Assembly: GCA_903772945.1 (NCBI GenBank) | Contig: CAICTM010000007.1 | Coordinates: 62,001-126,000 of the forward strand | Origin: Seminavis robusta | Taxonomy: Eukaryota > Bacillariophyta > Bacillariophyceae > Naviculales > Naviculaceae | Direction: 5' to 3' | Length of the DNA stretch: 64,000 nt | Shown: one piece after another, positions 10,944 to 22,621 of the stretch | How the letters are laid out: each line of letters opens with the position of its first letter | Position numbering within the stretch: the first letter of the stretch is position 1 | The notes under the pieces: model-generated | Told to the model about the DNA's origin: nothing | Database searches by the model: none | What the model saw: the letters and a program-made list of their open reading frames with translations, nothing else | Translations under genes and position numbers: made by a program

Positions 10944-13900
10944 ATGAAGATCTTTGGATCCATCTTGGATGGATTGGCCATTTCGCCGTTGTTTTTTCTG
11001 CTGAGTCCAGTACCACTGGTACATGGTCAAGGCCAAGACAGCTGCGATGGGTATACGACTACCATTGTGGCCGAAGACGCTCCCTCGTTGCGATTATCGT
11101 TTGTGGCCGACATGAGTATGAGAGTTTTGCGTGGTCAAGTGGAGTACGAAGGCGCTGGCTGGGTGGGATTTGGCGTGAATCCCACGGGTCCCATCATGAC
11201 GGGCGCCCAAGCCGTGGTCGGCCAAGAGTCGGGAATTGCCCGTTACAATCTGGGCATCGTTCCCGATGTTACTCCCATTGAAGGAGTCTTTGGCCCAGAA
11301 GGCGTTTTTGAAAGTTGGGAAATGAATGCTACCCATGCCGTATTGACCTTTGGATGGCCTCTCGATAAGGGAGATTTTTCTATTGATACAGAAGGAGGCA
11401 TTAATTATTTTCTGGTGGCCGGGGGATGGTCGGGAATTGTGGGACATCATGCTGCACGAAGTCCTATTGCCACCACAGTCGAACCCTGTGTTCCCACCGG
11501 TACAAGTAATAATGAAGCAGGAGCCGTGGTTGTTCAAGACGCAGTTGTCGAAGAAGCACAAGCACTTTCTGTGGGACAAAATATCATCGTCGAAGGATAC
11601 GTCATGGATCAGTTCTGTATCGATCAGGGATTTTTCCTCGACACGAAATTACCCACCCTCACAAGTGCCGATCTTCACACGTTCCACTGCCTCTTGGATC
11701 CTGCGCAATGCTACGAATCCACCTTTGAAATTCTCACCGATCCAGATTATGCCGCTGGTGAAACGATGTGGTCTCGCGGATACACCGTCGATGATGACAG
11801 CCGCGCTCTTTTGATTGAGGAAGGACGTCGGATTGGAAATTGTGTTACTTGTACGGGAGGAGAAACGGGACAGCTGGCAGGATTCCGTGTCCGTTTGGAT
11901 GCCACCGTTTTGGTCGCAGAGCGAAATTTGACCTCTGGAGCGGGACCTCTTCTCTCCATTAATGCTGTGGAATCTGTTGGGCAATATTCCGTGGGACAAG
12001 TCATTCAAGTGGAAGGATACATTATGGATCAGTTTTGTATTGATCGAGGGTCATTCGTGGATACTGGGCTTCCTTCTTTGGCCAATGCCGACAAACACAC
12101 CGTCCACTGTCTTGTGGATCCTCCTCAATGTTTTGCATCTCCATGGGAAGTCCTTATTGATCCAGCTTCACCTGATGGAAACTGGACTCGTGGATTTACC
12201 TTGGACCCTGACAGCAAGCAGATTTTGGTGGATTTGGCCAAGCAAGTGGGAGATTGTACTGACTGTACAGGAGAAGGATCACTCAAGGAAGGATTCCGAG
12301 CAATGATTACAGCTACTGTTGTGGACAACCAACGAAACCTCACATCGGGATCTGGTCCTCTCATTTCGGTCACTGAGGCTGTCCCGATTCTATCAGAACG
12401 AGATAGCCTGGCTGTGGGTGATGTCGTTGAGGTTGAGGGATACGTGATGGATCAGTTCTGTATTGATCAAGGTGTCTTCTTGGATACAGGACTAGCCACT
12501 TTGGAATTTGCGGATCAACATACCTTCCACTGCCTGTTGGATCCTCCACAGTGTGTGGAATCTACATTTGTGATTCTCATTGACCCAGACTATGAAGCCG
12601 GAGAGACCATGTGGTCCCCAGGATACACGTTGGATAATGACAGTCGTGCCCTTGTCATTGCGGAAGGCAGACGTATTGGAAATTGTGTCACTTGTACTGG
12701 AGGAGAACTGGGGCAGCTTGCTGGCTTTCGAGTGCGTGTAGATGCCACAGTCGTAGCTACTGCGCGCGACATGACATCGGGATCTGGACCACTGCTCTCT
12801 GTTAATTCCGTGGAATCCGTTGGACAATATTCTGTGGGACAAGTCATTCAAGTGGAGGGATATATTATGGACCAGTTCTGTATCGATCGAGGTACTTTTG
12901 TGGATACCGGGCTTCCTTCACTGGCCAATGCCGACAAGCACACGGTCCACTGCTTGGTTGATCCTCCTCAATGTGTCGGCTCTCCATGGGAAGTCCTTAT
13001 TGATCCTGTTGCAGAAGGTGGAAACTGGACTCGTGGATTCACCTTGGACCCTGACAGCAAACAGATATTGGTGGATCTGGCCAAGCAAGTGGGAGAGTGC
13101 ACTTTCTGTACGGGGGAAGGGACACTCAAGGAAGGATTTCGAGCAATGATTACAGCCACAATCGTGGACAACCAACGAAACCTCACATCGGGATCTGGTC
13201 CTCTTATTTCTGTCAGCCAGGCAGTGCCAATCCTAGAGCCAAGGCTGCCTGGTGGAGGCACCTGCGAGCAACCCCCAGTCACTCTCACGTTTGATGAAAT
13301 CCCTGGGGTTACAGTCACCTACGAGCTGGGCGTTGATGAAGCAACCAACACAGGGACTTTTTCCGCAACTGTTGTTTATGAAGGTAAGTCCTGTGATTAT
13401 TTATTTGGAGAGGCCACTGTGGAATATATATTTTTTGATTGCTGATTGAATGTTGTGTTGTCTCGCTATTTCTCGCTATGAACCTGACCAGGCTTGGCAT
13501 GGGTTGGTTTTGCCATCAGTCCCACTGGAAGAATGCAGGATTCCAATGCTGTCATTGGGATGCCAGGGGAAGAGGAGAGTGAGACAAACCCAGGAAAGTA
13601 TTTCCTTGGTGGCTACACCGCCGATGGAATCACCTTGAGTGAACAGCAGACATTGCTTAGTAAGAGCCTCGAGCAGAACGATACACACACAGTCCTTTCC
13701 TTTACCAAGCTCCTTGAGGAACCTGATGAAGTGGCCATCACTCCCAGTGGTGACAACAATTTCCTTGTGGCAGTTGGATTGAGCAATGAATTTGGCTATC
13801 ATGCGGCCCGTCATCCATTCACAGAAAGCATCACCTGCGGAGGTGGAGCTGTCGAAGTTGCTAAGGACGTCACAACAGTAGATCAGGAAGCCCCAATGAC

Positions 13901-16900
13901 AACTGGTGCAGATGATGGCCCAGTTGGTTGCAAACCGTTTGTTCAATCTGTTAGCATAGCTGGCCTGACTCTGAACTATGTTGTGGATCTGGACGATGAC
14001 ATGATGAATGGAAACTTTTCGGCAGAGCTTATCTATGCTGGCCAAGGCTGGGTTGGCTTTGGAATTAGCCCTGACGGTGCGGTAAGTTTTGGTGTTGAAC
14101 GACTTCTCTTGTCCAAGTTGCTGTGGAGTTGGAACATGATTTTTTCTTATTGTCTCCTTCACATTTGTCTGTACGAGCAGATGATTGGATCACTTGCGGT
14201 CATTGGCGTACCAGGCCAGCCAGTTGGCCCCTCGAACCCTGGCAAGTACATTCTGAACGCCAAGTCACCAAGCGGGGCTGAACTGCTTCCCGATTCCCAG
14301 CAGACGATCATGGATGGGAACATTGTACAAAACGAGACACATACTGTCATGACGTTCACGAAGCGGCTTACCGAGCCGGGTGAAATCGAAATCATTGCTG
14401 ACACCCAGTTCTTGAACAATTTCTTGGCTGCAGCTGGCATCGACAACGACTCGCTTGGATTTCACATTTCCCGTGGGGCCACTCAGCTTGGTCTTGCGCC
14501 AGCCACGGAGTCCTGTGTAGAATTGCAAGCCGGTGATGTCATTGTCGTGGAAGGATATGTCATGGATCAGTTTTGCATTGAACAAGGGTTTTTCGTGGAT
14601 ACATTACTTCCCTCATTGGAATTTGCGGATCAGCACACCTTCCACTGCCTTTTGGACCCTCCCCAGTGCCTTGAATCACCCTTTGAGATCTTGATTGACC
14701 CAGATTATACTGATGGAGAAACTATGTGGTCTCGCGGATACACCTTGGATGATGCGAGCCGAGCGCTTGTCATTGAAGAGGGCCGTCGGGTGGGAAATTG
14801 TAATACCTGCACAGGAGGTGAAATGGGACAGCTTGCTGGCTTTCGAGTCCGCGTGAATGCTACCGTTTTGGTGGCTGAGCGAAACTTGACATCCGGATCT
14901 GGACCACTACTCTCTGTCAATTCTTTGGAATCCATTGGGCAATATTCTGTGGGACAAGTCATTCAAGTGGAGGGATACATTATGGACCAGTTCTGTATTG
15001 ATCGAGGCACCTTCGTGGATACCGGGCTTCCTTCTTTGGCCAACGCTGATATGCACACGGTCCACTGCCTGGTTGATCCTCCTCAATGTGTCGGATCTCC
15101 ATGGGAAGTCCTTATTGATCCAGTTGTATTAGGTGGAAATTGGACTCGTGGATTCACCTTGGACCCTGACAGCAAGCAGATTTTGGTGGATCTGGCCAAG
15201 CAAGTGGGGGACTGCACTGACTGTACCGGAGAAGGGACACTCAAGGAAGGATTCCGAGCAATGATAACAGCCACAATTGTGGACAACCAACGAAACCTCA
15301 CATCTGGGTCTGGTCCTCTCATTTCTGTCACTGAGGCTGTGCCGATCCTGCCTGGTGGCGGCGGCACCTGCGAGCAACCCCCAGTCACTCTCACCTTTGA
15401 TGAAATCCCCGGTGTTACAGTCACCTACGAGCTGGGTGTCGATGAAGAATCTGAAATGGGAACGTTTTCCGCAACTGTTGTCTATGAAGGTGAGTCATAC
15501 AAATCAATGGATGAATTCTGGGACGCCCACGTGGATGATTGTTGTGTTTGCTCATGGTAGGGCTGTCTGTGCTATGAACTAGGCTTGGCATGGGTTGGTT
15601 TTGCCATCAGTCCCACTGGAAGAATGCAGGATTCCAATGCTGTCATTGGGATGCCAGGGGAAGAGGAGAGTGAGACAAACCCAGGAAAGTATTTCCTTGG
15701 TGGCTACACCGCCGATGGAATCACCTTGAGTGAACAGCAGACATTGCTTAGTAAGAGCCTCGAGCAGAACGATACACACACAGTCCTTTCCTTTACCAAG
15801 CTCCTCGAAGAACCTGATGAAGTGGCCATCACCACCAGCGGTGACAACAATTTCCTTGTGGCAGTTGGATTGAGCAATGAATTTGGCTATCATGCGGCCC
15901 GTCATCCATTCACCGAAAGAATCACCTGTGGAGGCGGAGCTGTCGACGTTGCAGAGGACGTTGCTACAGTAGATCAGGATGCCCCAGTTGCAGATGATGG
16001 CCCGGTTGATTGCAGCACGTTTGTTCAATCTGTTAGCATAGCTGGCCTGAGTCTGAACTATGTTGTGAATCTGGACGATGACATGATGAATGGAAACTTT
16101 TCGGCAGAGCTTATTTATGCTGGCCAAGGCTGGGTTGGCTTTGGAATTAGCCCTGACGGTGCGGTAAGTTTTGGTGTTGAATGGCTTCTCTTGTCCAAGT
16201 TGTTGTGGGTTTGTTGGACACACTGTTTTCTCACTATCTTCTTCACATTTGTCTGTACGAGCAGATGATTGGATCGCTTGCTGTCATTGGTGTACCAGGC
16301 CAGCCAGTCGGCCCCTCGAACCCTGGCAAGTACATTCTGAACGCCAAGTCACCAGGCGGGGCTGAACTGCTTCCCGATTCCCAGCAGACGATCATGGATG
16401 GGAACATTGTACAAAACGAGACACATACTGTCATGACGTTCACGAAGCGGCTTACGGAGCCGGGTGAAATCGAAATCATTGCTGACACCCAGTTCTTGAA
16501 CAATTTCTTGGCTGCAGCTGGCATCGACAACGACTCGATTGGATTTCACATTTCCCGTGGGGCCACTCAGCTTGGTCTTGCACCCTGCACAGAAACAGGC
16601 ATTGCTGAAGCTGCTTCCGTGGAGCAGGAAGATCGGCCAAAGATGAGGAAGTCCTTCGCGGCTCACGGTTGGTTGGCCTGCATAGCCTGGGGAATTTTAG
16701 TTCCAATTGCCATTGGAAATTCTCTTTGCCGTCACCTCATTCCGGTTCAAGGTCTTTGGTTCGAGATCCACCGTGCTTTTAATTCTCTGGCGATCTTGTT
16801 GACTCTTATTACTTTTGTCATCGTGGTGAACGCTGTGGAGAAGAGCTCGAGCAACCCTGATCACTTCCAATCCACCGATGGCGCCCTTGGAAAACACAAG

Positions 16901-17296
16901 ACGATTGGGTTGGTCGTGTTCATTTTGTCGCTGATCCAAGGTATTGGAGGTCTTATGCGTCCGCACTTGCCAAAGAAGAACGATGATGGTACTGATGCGG
17001 AGCCAAAGTCTCCCATTCGCACCCTCTGGGAGTTTGTGCACAAGGGTAGCGGTTATGCGATTTTGGCCATGGCTTGGTATCAGTGCCACAGCGGTCTTGT
17101 CAAGAACGGTGCCTACTTGGCGCGTTTCCCTCAAGATGACGACTATTCAGATGTTTTCTGGGGTGTGACGGGCGCTATTTCCGCCATTGTCTTTGTCGGT
17201 GCATTGACGCGATTCGCGATGCCACCTCCAGCAGCCCCACAACAACATTCCCCCGTTTTTAACGAGGGCGCGGGCCTGGAAGAACCAAAGGCGTAG
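10944..17296 (+). CDS. Five-DOMON / cytochrome b561 membrane protein with six copies of an unrecognised Cys/His module
   Basis: Likely a transmembrane ascorbate-type or ferric reductase: b561 domains move electrons across membranes through two hemes, and DOMON domains bind heme or sugars outside. Five exons: 10944-13383, 13492-14081, 14181-15489, 15583-16163, 16265-17296; 1,983 residues. Order: signal peptide; DOMON1 (about 33-180); module pairs A1-B1-A2-B2 (about 205-760); DOMON2 and 3 (about 775-1120); A3-B3 (about 1126-1390); DOMON4 and 5 (about 1405-1750); a b561 core (about 1770-1960) with the His residues expected to bind heme (AAHGW, EIHRA, GKHKT, FVHKG). The module (~125 residues) has conserved VEGYxMDQFCI, HTxHCLxDPxQC, a Trp/Arg-Gly stretch and GxCxxCxG. 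All four introns interrupt DOMON domains. The nearest upstream GTG (10938) is not used as the start. CYBDOM proteins usually have one or two DOMONs. Domain calls are firm; the substrate is not known. Confidence 0.9.
12790..16590 (+). repeat. Internal tandem duplication of about 2.1 kb within the DOMON/b561 gene
   Basis: The segment from about 12790 to 14500 recurs at about 14896-16585, offset 2,084-2,106 bases. It covers module B, a DOMON pair and the intron between them. From 13492 and 15583 the two copies are identical for more than 200 bases, including third codon positions. The second intron of each copy (14082-14180, 16164-16264) is also recognisably the same; the first (13384-13491, 15490-15582) is not. 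Confidence 0.85.
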
Positions 17297-17980
17297 GCCT
17301 GTGCATAAACACGGTCGAGAATTCCTCTACCAACTCCACCCGCTCCGACCAACGTCTATATATAATTTACATACATGCATTGATTGTTACATTGCTTGTT
17401 CAAAATCTCATTGACAGTAGACGAATGGATACGCGTTCATAGCTAGCTAGCCCCCGGCCGAAACCGCAGCTTCTTCAGTCTGTTACGTCCATTTCGATAG
17501 GCTGCATTACTAGCTAGTATGGAGGCTTGGTGAAGCAGAGGGATAGGGGTGCGACCCCAACAATTGGCCTCAACTCTGACATGCCTCTAGAACGAGGATG
17601 GTTGGCCCCAGCACTGCATTCCGAGTTCGCACATTAGTTTGCCACATGAAGGCCCAAACCCAAGCCGCCATGTTGAGCCAGCGGGTACTACCAATTTTGT
17701 TCGGAATGCTGCGGGAGTTGCACTCCGCCGACGATCATGCGCGAGGGCTGCCTATATCAACTTGGCGAATAGCGCAAGCATAGTTGTAACGGTTGGCATG
17801 GGAAGCAAGGCACGCCAAGCAACGGCTAGAAAATGATTGACCCCACGACTGCAAAGATCCACGCGTTCAGGAAAGGCTCACAATTTTCACTTTCTCCTTG
17901 GTTTTCTTCCCTCGGCTGGGCCTGCCCATCATTGTTTTCTCTACAGTAGCTAGCTAGTAGCGTCCTTGCAATCGAGAAAG
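17297..17980. other. Intergenic, no gene seen
   Basis: A TATATA run near 17358 and GCTAGC palindromes near 17440-17452 and 17950. Open frames at 17598-17836 are short, overlap in two frames and match nothing known to me, so they are not called. Confidence 0.5.
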
Positions 17981-19432
17981 ATGAAGTTGTCCTTCTGTTT
18001 CAGTCTGGTTTTCCTTGCTGAAATCAGAGTTTCCCATGCATCCCTGGGAGGCCTGAGGCAGCTTCGACCAGGTAAGCTACCTACAGTTTGCAGCTCTTGC
18101 CTACCTTAGCAAAGCTAAACTTCCTTTTTCCATCTTTCCCATCCACATGTACCGGTACCGGTAGCAAACTTCAACTCTACAAGTACAAACGATAATTCCA
18201 CGTCCTTGCCGGACCATGATAATGATCATGACCACGAATACGAAGACCTCAATAGTGGCATTGGCGAATACGATTTCGACTGCGACCCCGGTGGCCTTGT
18301 CTGCTCTGGTGACGAGATCTGCTGCGACGACCAATGCGTGGCAGACAGATCCCTTTGCACACAACCAGAAACAGCCACTGATAATCCTACGGAGGCTCCC
18401 ACTAGTTCTCCCACAGAAGCTCCCAGTGGTAATCCCACTGGAACTCCCTCCAATGCTCCCTCCAATCCACCCACATCGATGGCTCCTAGCAATGCTCCTA
18501 GCATGGTACCTACCCTATCACCTCCTCCGCCACCCAATGACTTGTGCGTGAATGCACAAGGTCCACTCCCCATTACGGCGTCTAGTTTGGATGGGAGTGT
18601 CGAAATAACCGCTCTAGGGACCACCATTGGAGCCACACGACAAGACAGTCCCGCTTGGTGCGGATCCACACCCATTTCCAGCGCCAATGTTTGGTACACC
18701 GTCGTGGGCAATGGCAAAATCTTGGCCGCCACCACCTGCTGGCCTGGCACGGAATTGGATACCAAAATATCCGTCTTTAAAGGGTCTTGTGGAAATTTGG
18801 CGTGTGTCTTGAGCAATGACGATGTGGGCAATGCCGGAGGTGGCTGTCCTGACAAACCATTCAGTAGTTATGCCAAGTGGAGATCCGAAATTGGAGTGAC
18901 TTATTACCTTCTTGTCCATGGCTTTACCACCAAAATTGGCAATTTTGAAATCAACGTACAGGGTACCAATGAACAGTGTGAGTATGCACCCCAAGTGCCA
19001 CCAGGAGTTGTTGTGGCCAGTGATACCACCGGAGCCATCTTTCCCTTTGGGGGAGTCCTCGACAATTGTGATGGAACCGGTCTCATTGGAGAAGCCCCCG
19101 CCGTTTGGTTCCAAGTAAGGGGCACTGGCGGTCGGATGCAAGCCAAAGTGTGTCCGGAGGGTGGAGAAGCAACAGCAGCTCGTCCCTTCAAATTGCATAT
19201 CTTTGAAGCCTCGTGTGACGATTACGGTTCCTGTATGGGTGGCGACGATCCTCGCAAGGGGTGTGCCCTCTACGAATGGGAGAGTAACTCCAATACTCCC
19301 TACTACATTTTGGTGCACAATTATGCTCAACCCTCGGCAGGAAACTTTGAGTTGGGCATTGTCGATATGGATGGCATTGGTTACAACAACAATCCAGCAG
19401 TGGGGCGAAGTGGCAGCGATTTGTTTGATTGA
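17981..19432 (+). CDS. Secreted protein with Cys-rich motif, Pro/Thr linker and two PPC-like domains (copy A)
   Basis: Predicted secreted or wall-bound protein, function unknown. Exon 1 (17981-18071) encodes a signal peptide and a LRQLR motif; after a 93-base intron, exon 2 (18165-19432) gives 452 residues in total. Then come a His/Asp-rich stretch, a short Cys cluster (CSGDEICCDDQC), a Thr/Pro mucin-like linker with PTEAP units, and two ~130-residue repeats. Each repeat has an N-D-x-C start, VWYxVVGNG or VWFQVRG, a C-W/C-x-C core, DTKISVF-like or LHIFEAS strands, and YYLLVHG or YYILVHN. This pattern is that of bacterial-type pre-peptidase C-terminal (PPC) beta-sandwich domains; that match is by eye. 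Paralogous to the gene at 23306-24743, with the intron at the same place and phase. The Arg-X-Leu after the signal peptide recalls processing sites of diatom biosilica proteins. Confidence 0.82.
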
Positions 19433-21214
19433 TGGACCAACACAACTACGGTTGCAGCCGAACGGGACCGTACAGCATTGGGGAGAAGCCCGGGTGAGAT
19501 GCATGAGCTTGGTGGAAAACAAAATCAATCAAGGTGAACGGGGATCTACATAAGGGTGGCCAAGCTCAATCATCCCTAGCTATAAGCTTTCTTTCCAAAC
19601 ACACGGTTCGAGTTGGCACTGCCTCAACGTGCTGGCTATAGTACATGTATGATAACGGAGACAATCGGACCTGAACTATATTATGATCTGCCTCTTATGC
19701 ATTCATGTGGTTTCAAAATGCTCGGCAGTGATGAGGGTACTTCATCCTCTGAAAGTGGTGAGCTATTATCGTATAGTAGTGATTTCGCACTAAGGGCAAG
19801 TAGACAGTATCAGTTTTTCACCTGACTGTCACTCCAGTCAAGGCTGTCTCGTCCTCGCAGCTTTTAGAAATGTGTGGGCATTTCTTGGCATGGTACCGGA
19901 ACATGGCAGCCACTTACGAGTGTCCCTCCCAACGAGGAGGATCTTGGGCACATAAACTTGCGCATGGGCAAGGAAGAACATGTCCCAAAAGACAGTCCAT
20001 AACATTGCAAGACGTCAACTGGCAAGGGATCTCTTCTGAGTTTCCTTGCAAGGCAGCCTCGTTCTGAACACAGAAAGTTCCGTGGGCGAAGAAACCAGAA
20101 GAACTGGTTTACACTGCATCCCTATCATAGTACCTATCTAGCTGGCAACCTGAGGATTTCATTCAGGATCCTGGGTTTGGATTGGAAGTGGGAACTTTTT
20201 AACATTGCATGATGCGAAGATGAGAAGAAGAGCCAAAGAAGCAAGATTATCTCTTCACGAATTGAAGAAGCCATCATAATGAATATTATCACGCCAGCAA
20301 ATGACTTACAATCAGCTGCACTTGGTAGTCACGAATTGGCTCCTCGCTGAAACCTGAAAGTTAGATGCATGAGTTGATGCATGTAGCATGTAGTACTGAG
20401 CAACCCAAAAGAGTGCATGTACCTTCACGGTTGACGGAGTCTCAAGGGTTGTCTAGCTAGCTAGTAGAGGGGAAAACCTTGAGCATGTCTTTTAAAAGTC
20501 ACTGACCAGTACCGGGCTCAACTTCGAGGCCTGGTGCGATGCATTGTGCTCTTCAGTCAAGAGAGCAATCAAGCCATCACCAAGACATGCCTCAAATCAT
20601 GGTTGTTGGCAAAATCTTGAGTCCGATCATGGCTTCATGCTGACTTGATTGTACACTGTACATGTACATGTATTGCGCTGCATTGCATTGCATTATTGCA
20701 TTGCATTGCATGGCATTGCATTGCTGACTTGACTAGTACTACCCAATGCCCAATGCTCTCATCACTTGCTACCACCGGAACATTTTGACCGTGGTGGTTT
20801 TCCATCTGTCTAAGCCCCTTTCGTCAATTTATGGAAGTGGGCTCTTCATATTTCGGAATAATAAAGTTTGGCTTGACGTTCCAGAGAAACTTACTGTTGT
20901 TGGTTGCACTTGAGTCACGCTTTCGCTTTTCGTCTAAATCCATTTTTTCTCGATGAATTAGCGTGAATGGAATTCGTGAATGCTAGTAGGCTTAGAATCA
21001 ATCAAAGATTTTAATTAAAAAAGGCGGCCAAGCACATGCCTGCTTTGACCAATGCGTTCGCGCAGAACAAAACCGGCTCTGGAGGCAGATGCCACACCAA
21101 AACTCACCAAGCTTCCCATTGCCAATCCTCACAATTTTTGCTTTGGCAGAAGTTCAAAGCCCGGAATTTCCCCCTTCTCTCCCTTTTCCTTGTCTTCGCT
21201 TGCTCTGTCTCACC
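19433..21214. other. Intergenic, no gene seen
   Basis: 1.8 kb with stop codons in all frames at short spacing. It holds TACATGTACATGTA near 20660, a CATTG microsatellite (20681-20723) and a GCTAGCTAG run near 20457. An in-frame extension of the next gene reaches back to 21089, but it precedes a good signal-peptide start and is treated as 5' leader. Confidence 0.6.
20681..20723. repeat. CATTG microsatellite
   Basis: About eight imperfect copies of the pentamer CATTG, broken by ATTATT and GGC interruptions, in non-coding DNA. Confidence 0.8.
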
Positions 21215-22621
21215 ATGAAACTTGCACATATGATGCATACGCTCTGTTTGGGTGCTGGGTTGGCCACCCTGGCTCTTGTTCCAAAGGCAGCAGCCCAACC
21301 AATGACTGCAGCTGCAAACTTGATTTCAATTCCCGACCAAGCAGTCAATCCTAGCGAGATTGATCGTCTTCGTCAGCTGAGATCTAACGGTGACTTTAAT
21401 ACATTTGCCCCCACAAAAAGTCCTTCGGTCAGCCCCTCCACCGTTCCTTCGGAAAGTCCTTCGCAAAGTCCTTCGCAAAGTCCATCGCAAAGTCCTTCTC
21501 AAAGTCCTTCGCAAAGTCCATCGCAAAGTCCTTCCCAAAGTCCTTCGCAAAGTCCTTCGCAAAGTCCTTCGCAAAGTTCTTCGCAAAGTCCTTCGCAAAG
21601 TCCTTCGCAAAGTCCTTCCCAAAGTCCTACGCAAAGTTCTTCGCAAAGTCCTTCGCAAAGTTCTTCGCAAAGCCCCGTAGATCCTGAGATGTCCGGTGAC
21701 CCCCATCTGAGATCATGGACGGGTGAATGGTTTCCGTACATGGGAGAGTGGTACGTTGGATAGATCTACTTTGTGGTTTGACTGCATTCAATTTGATAAC
21801 CTTTGGGGTCTCATTCAAACACTGTATTCTTGTTTTCCTTGGTGTCTATACCGGTACCATATCACACACATCCTCATAACCAATGATGCTACAGTGACCT
21901 CAGACTCATTCATGCAGACAAGTTTGATGGTTCCCAGAACCTCACTATTCATGTCCGCACTACCATCAGGCATCAGTACAGTTTCATTGAAACAGCTGCT
22001 ATCCAGATCGGTTCAGACACTCTTGAAGTTTCTAGCTGGGGTGACTATGCTCTGAATGATGTTGAAGATGCCATGGCGAATAGTCAAAGTCAAGCCAAGA
22101 GTGTTCTCAGGAGAGGCAGTGCTCTCCACACTTTGGGCGGGCATGCCATCTTTCACACACAAATGAGCAAGAAGAAGCATGTGTTTGATATTGTCCTTGG
22201 GCCTGCTGAGAATGTGACGATCAGCAACATGAAGGACATTGTCTCTGTCAAAGTCAACCGAAAGGTAGATGGCCCCTTTTCCAATGTTGTTGGATTGCTG
22301 GGTCACTTTGATGGAAGGATGTTGGCACGTGATGGTGTGACGGACTTGCATGACGACATGAATGCCATGGGCCAAGAGTGGCAAGTGCGAGACAACGAGC
22401 CCATGTTGTTCCGAGCCAGTCGAGAACCGCAGTATCCCCACAAGTGCCGACTACCCAATGTGGAGGAGAAGGAATCACGTCGGCTCAACGAAGGAATTAC
22501 CGAAGATGCTGCCAAAGCTGCCTGTGCTCATCTGCTTGACAAGGATGACGGTGCCCAAGTATTTGCCAACTGTGTTTATGATGTGACTGCCACCAATGAT
22601 CTTGATCAGGCGTTGAGTTAG
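21215..22621 (+). CDS. Secreted VWD-like protein with Ser-Pro-Ser-Gln repeat
   Basis: Predicted secreted, possibly wall-associated protein. Exons 21215-21750 and 21895-22621 (144-base intron) give 420 residues. Order: signal peptide ending near AAAQP; a pro-region with RLRQLR; about 19 tetrapeptides of the Ser-Pro-Ser-Gln type (about 80-153); then a von Willebrand factor type D-like domain that opens with SGDPHLRSW and ends with VVGLLGHFDGR and a Trp-containing segment. In typical VWD domains the end motif is GLCGNFDG; here Cys is Leu and Asn is His, so one usual disulfide is missing. The last ~45 residues (AACAHL, FANCVYDV) resemble the Cys-rich extension after VWD domains. Splicing joins codon Tg|T to rebuild a Cys. 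A start at 21089 is possible in frame but would hide the signal peptide. The VWD call is by motif. Confidence 0.82.
21451..21674 (+). repeat. 12-base tandem repeat coding Ser-Pro-Ser-Gln
   Basis: About 19 copies of the unit AGTCCTTCGCAA, with scattered variants (Pro to Ser, Ser to Thr), inside the VWD-like gene. The low divergence suggests replication slippage and length variation. Confidence 0.9.

Noticed and set aside
13476-14162. 228-codon minus-strand frame, and a near copy at 15579-16223
   Set aside because: Both lie opposite the duplicated DOMON exons; their similarity only reflects the duplication.
17598-17836. Two overlapping frames of 61 and 65 codons
   Set aside because: Overlap in different frames, no motif, no splice signals linking to neighbours.
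18614-19528. 304-codon minus-strand frame opposite the PPC-like gene A
   Set aside because: It mirrors a gene with a signal peptide, paralogue and domain pattern; the antisense reading has none of these.
21451-21674. Regular repeats read as a CRISPR-like array
   Set aside because: No unique spacers; it is a coding 12-base tandem repeat in a eukaryotic gene.
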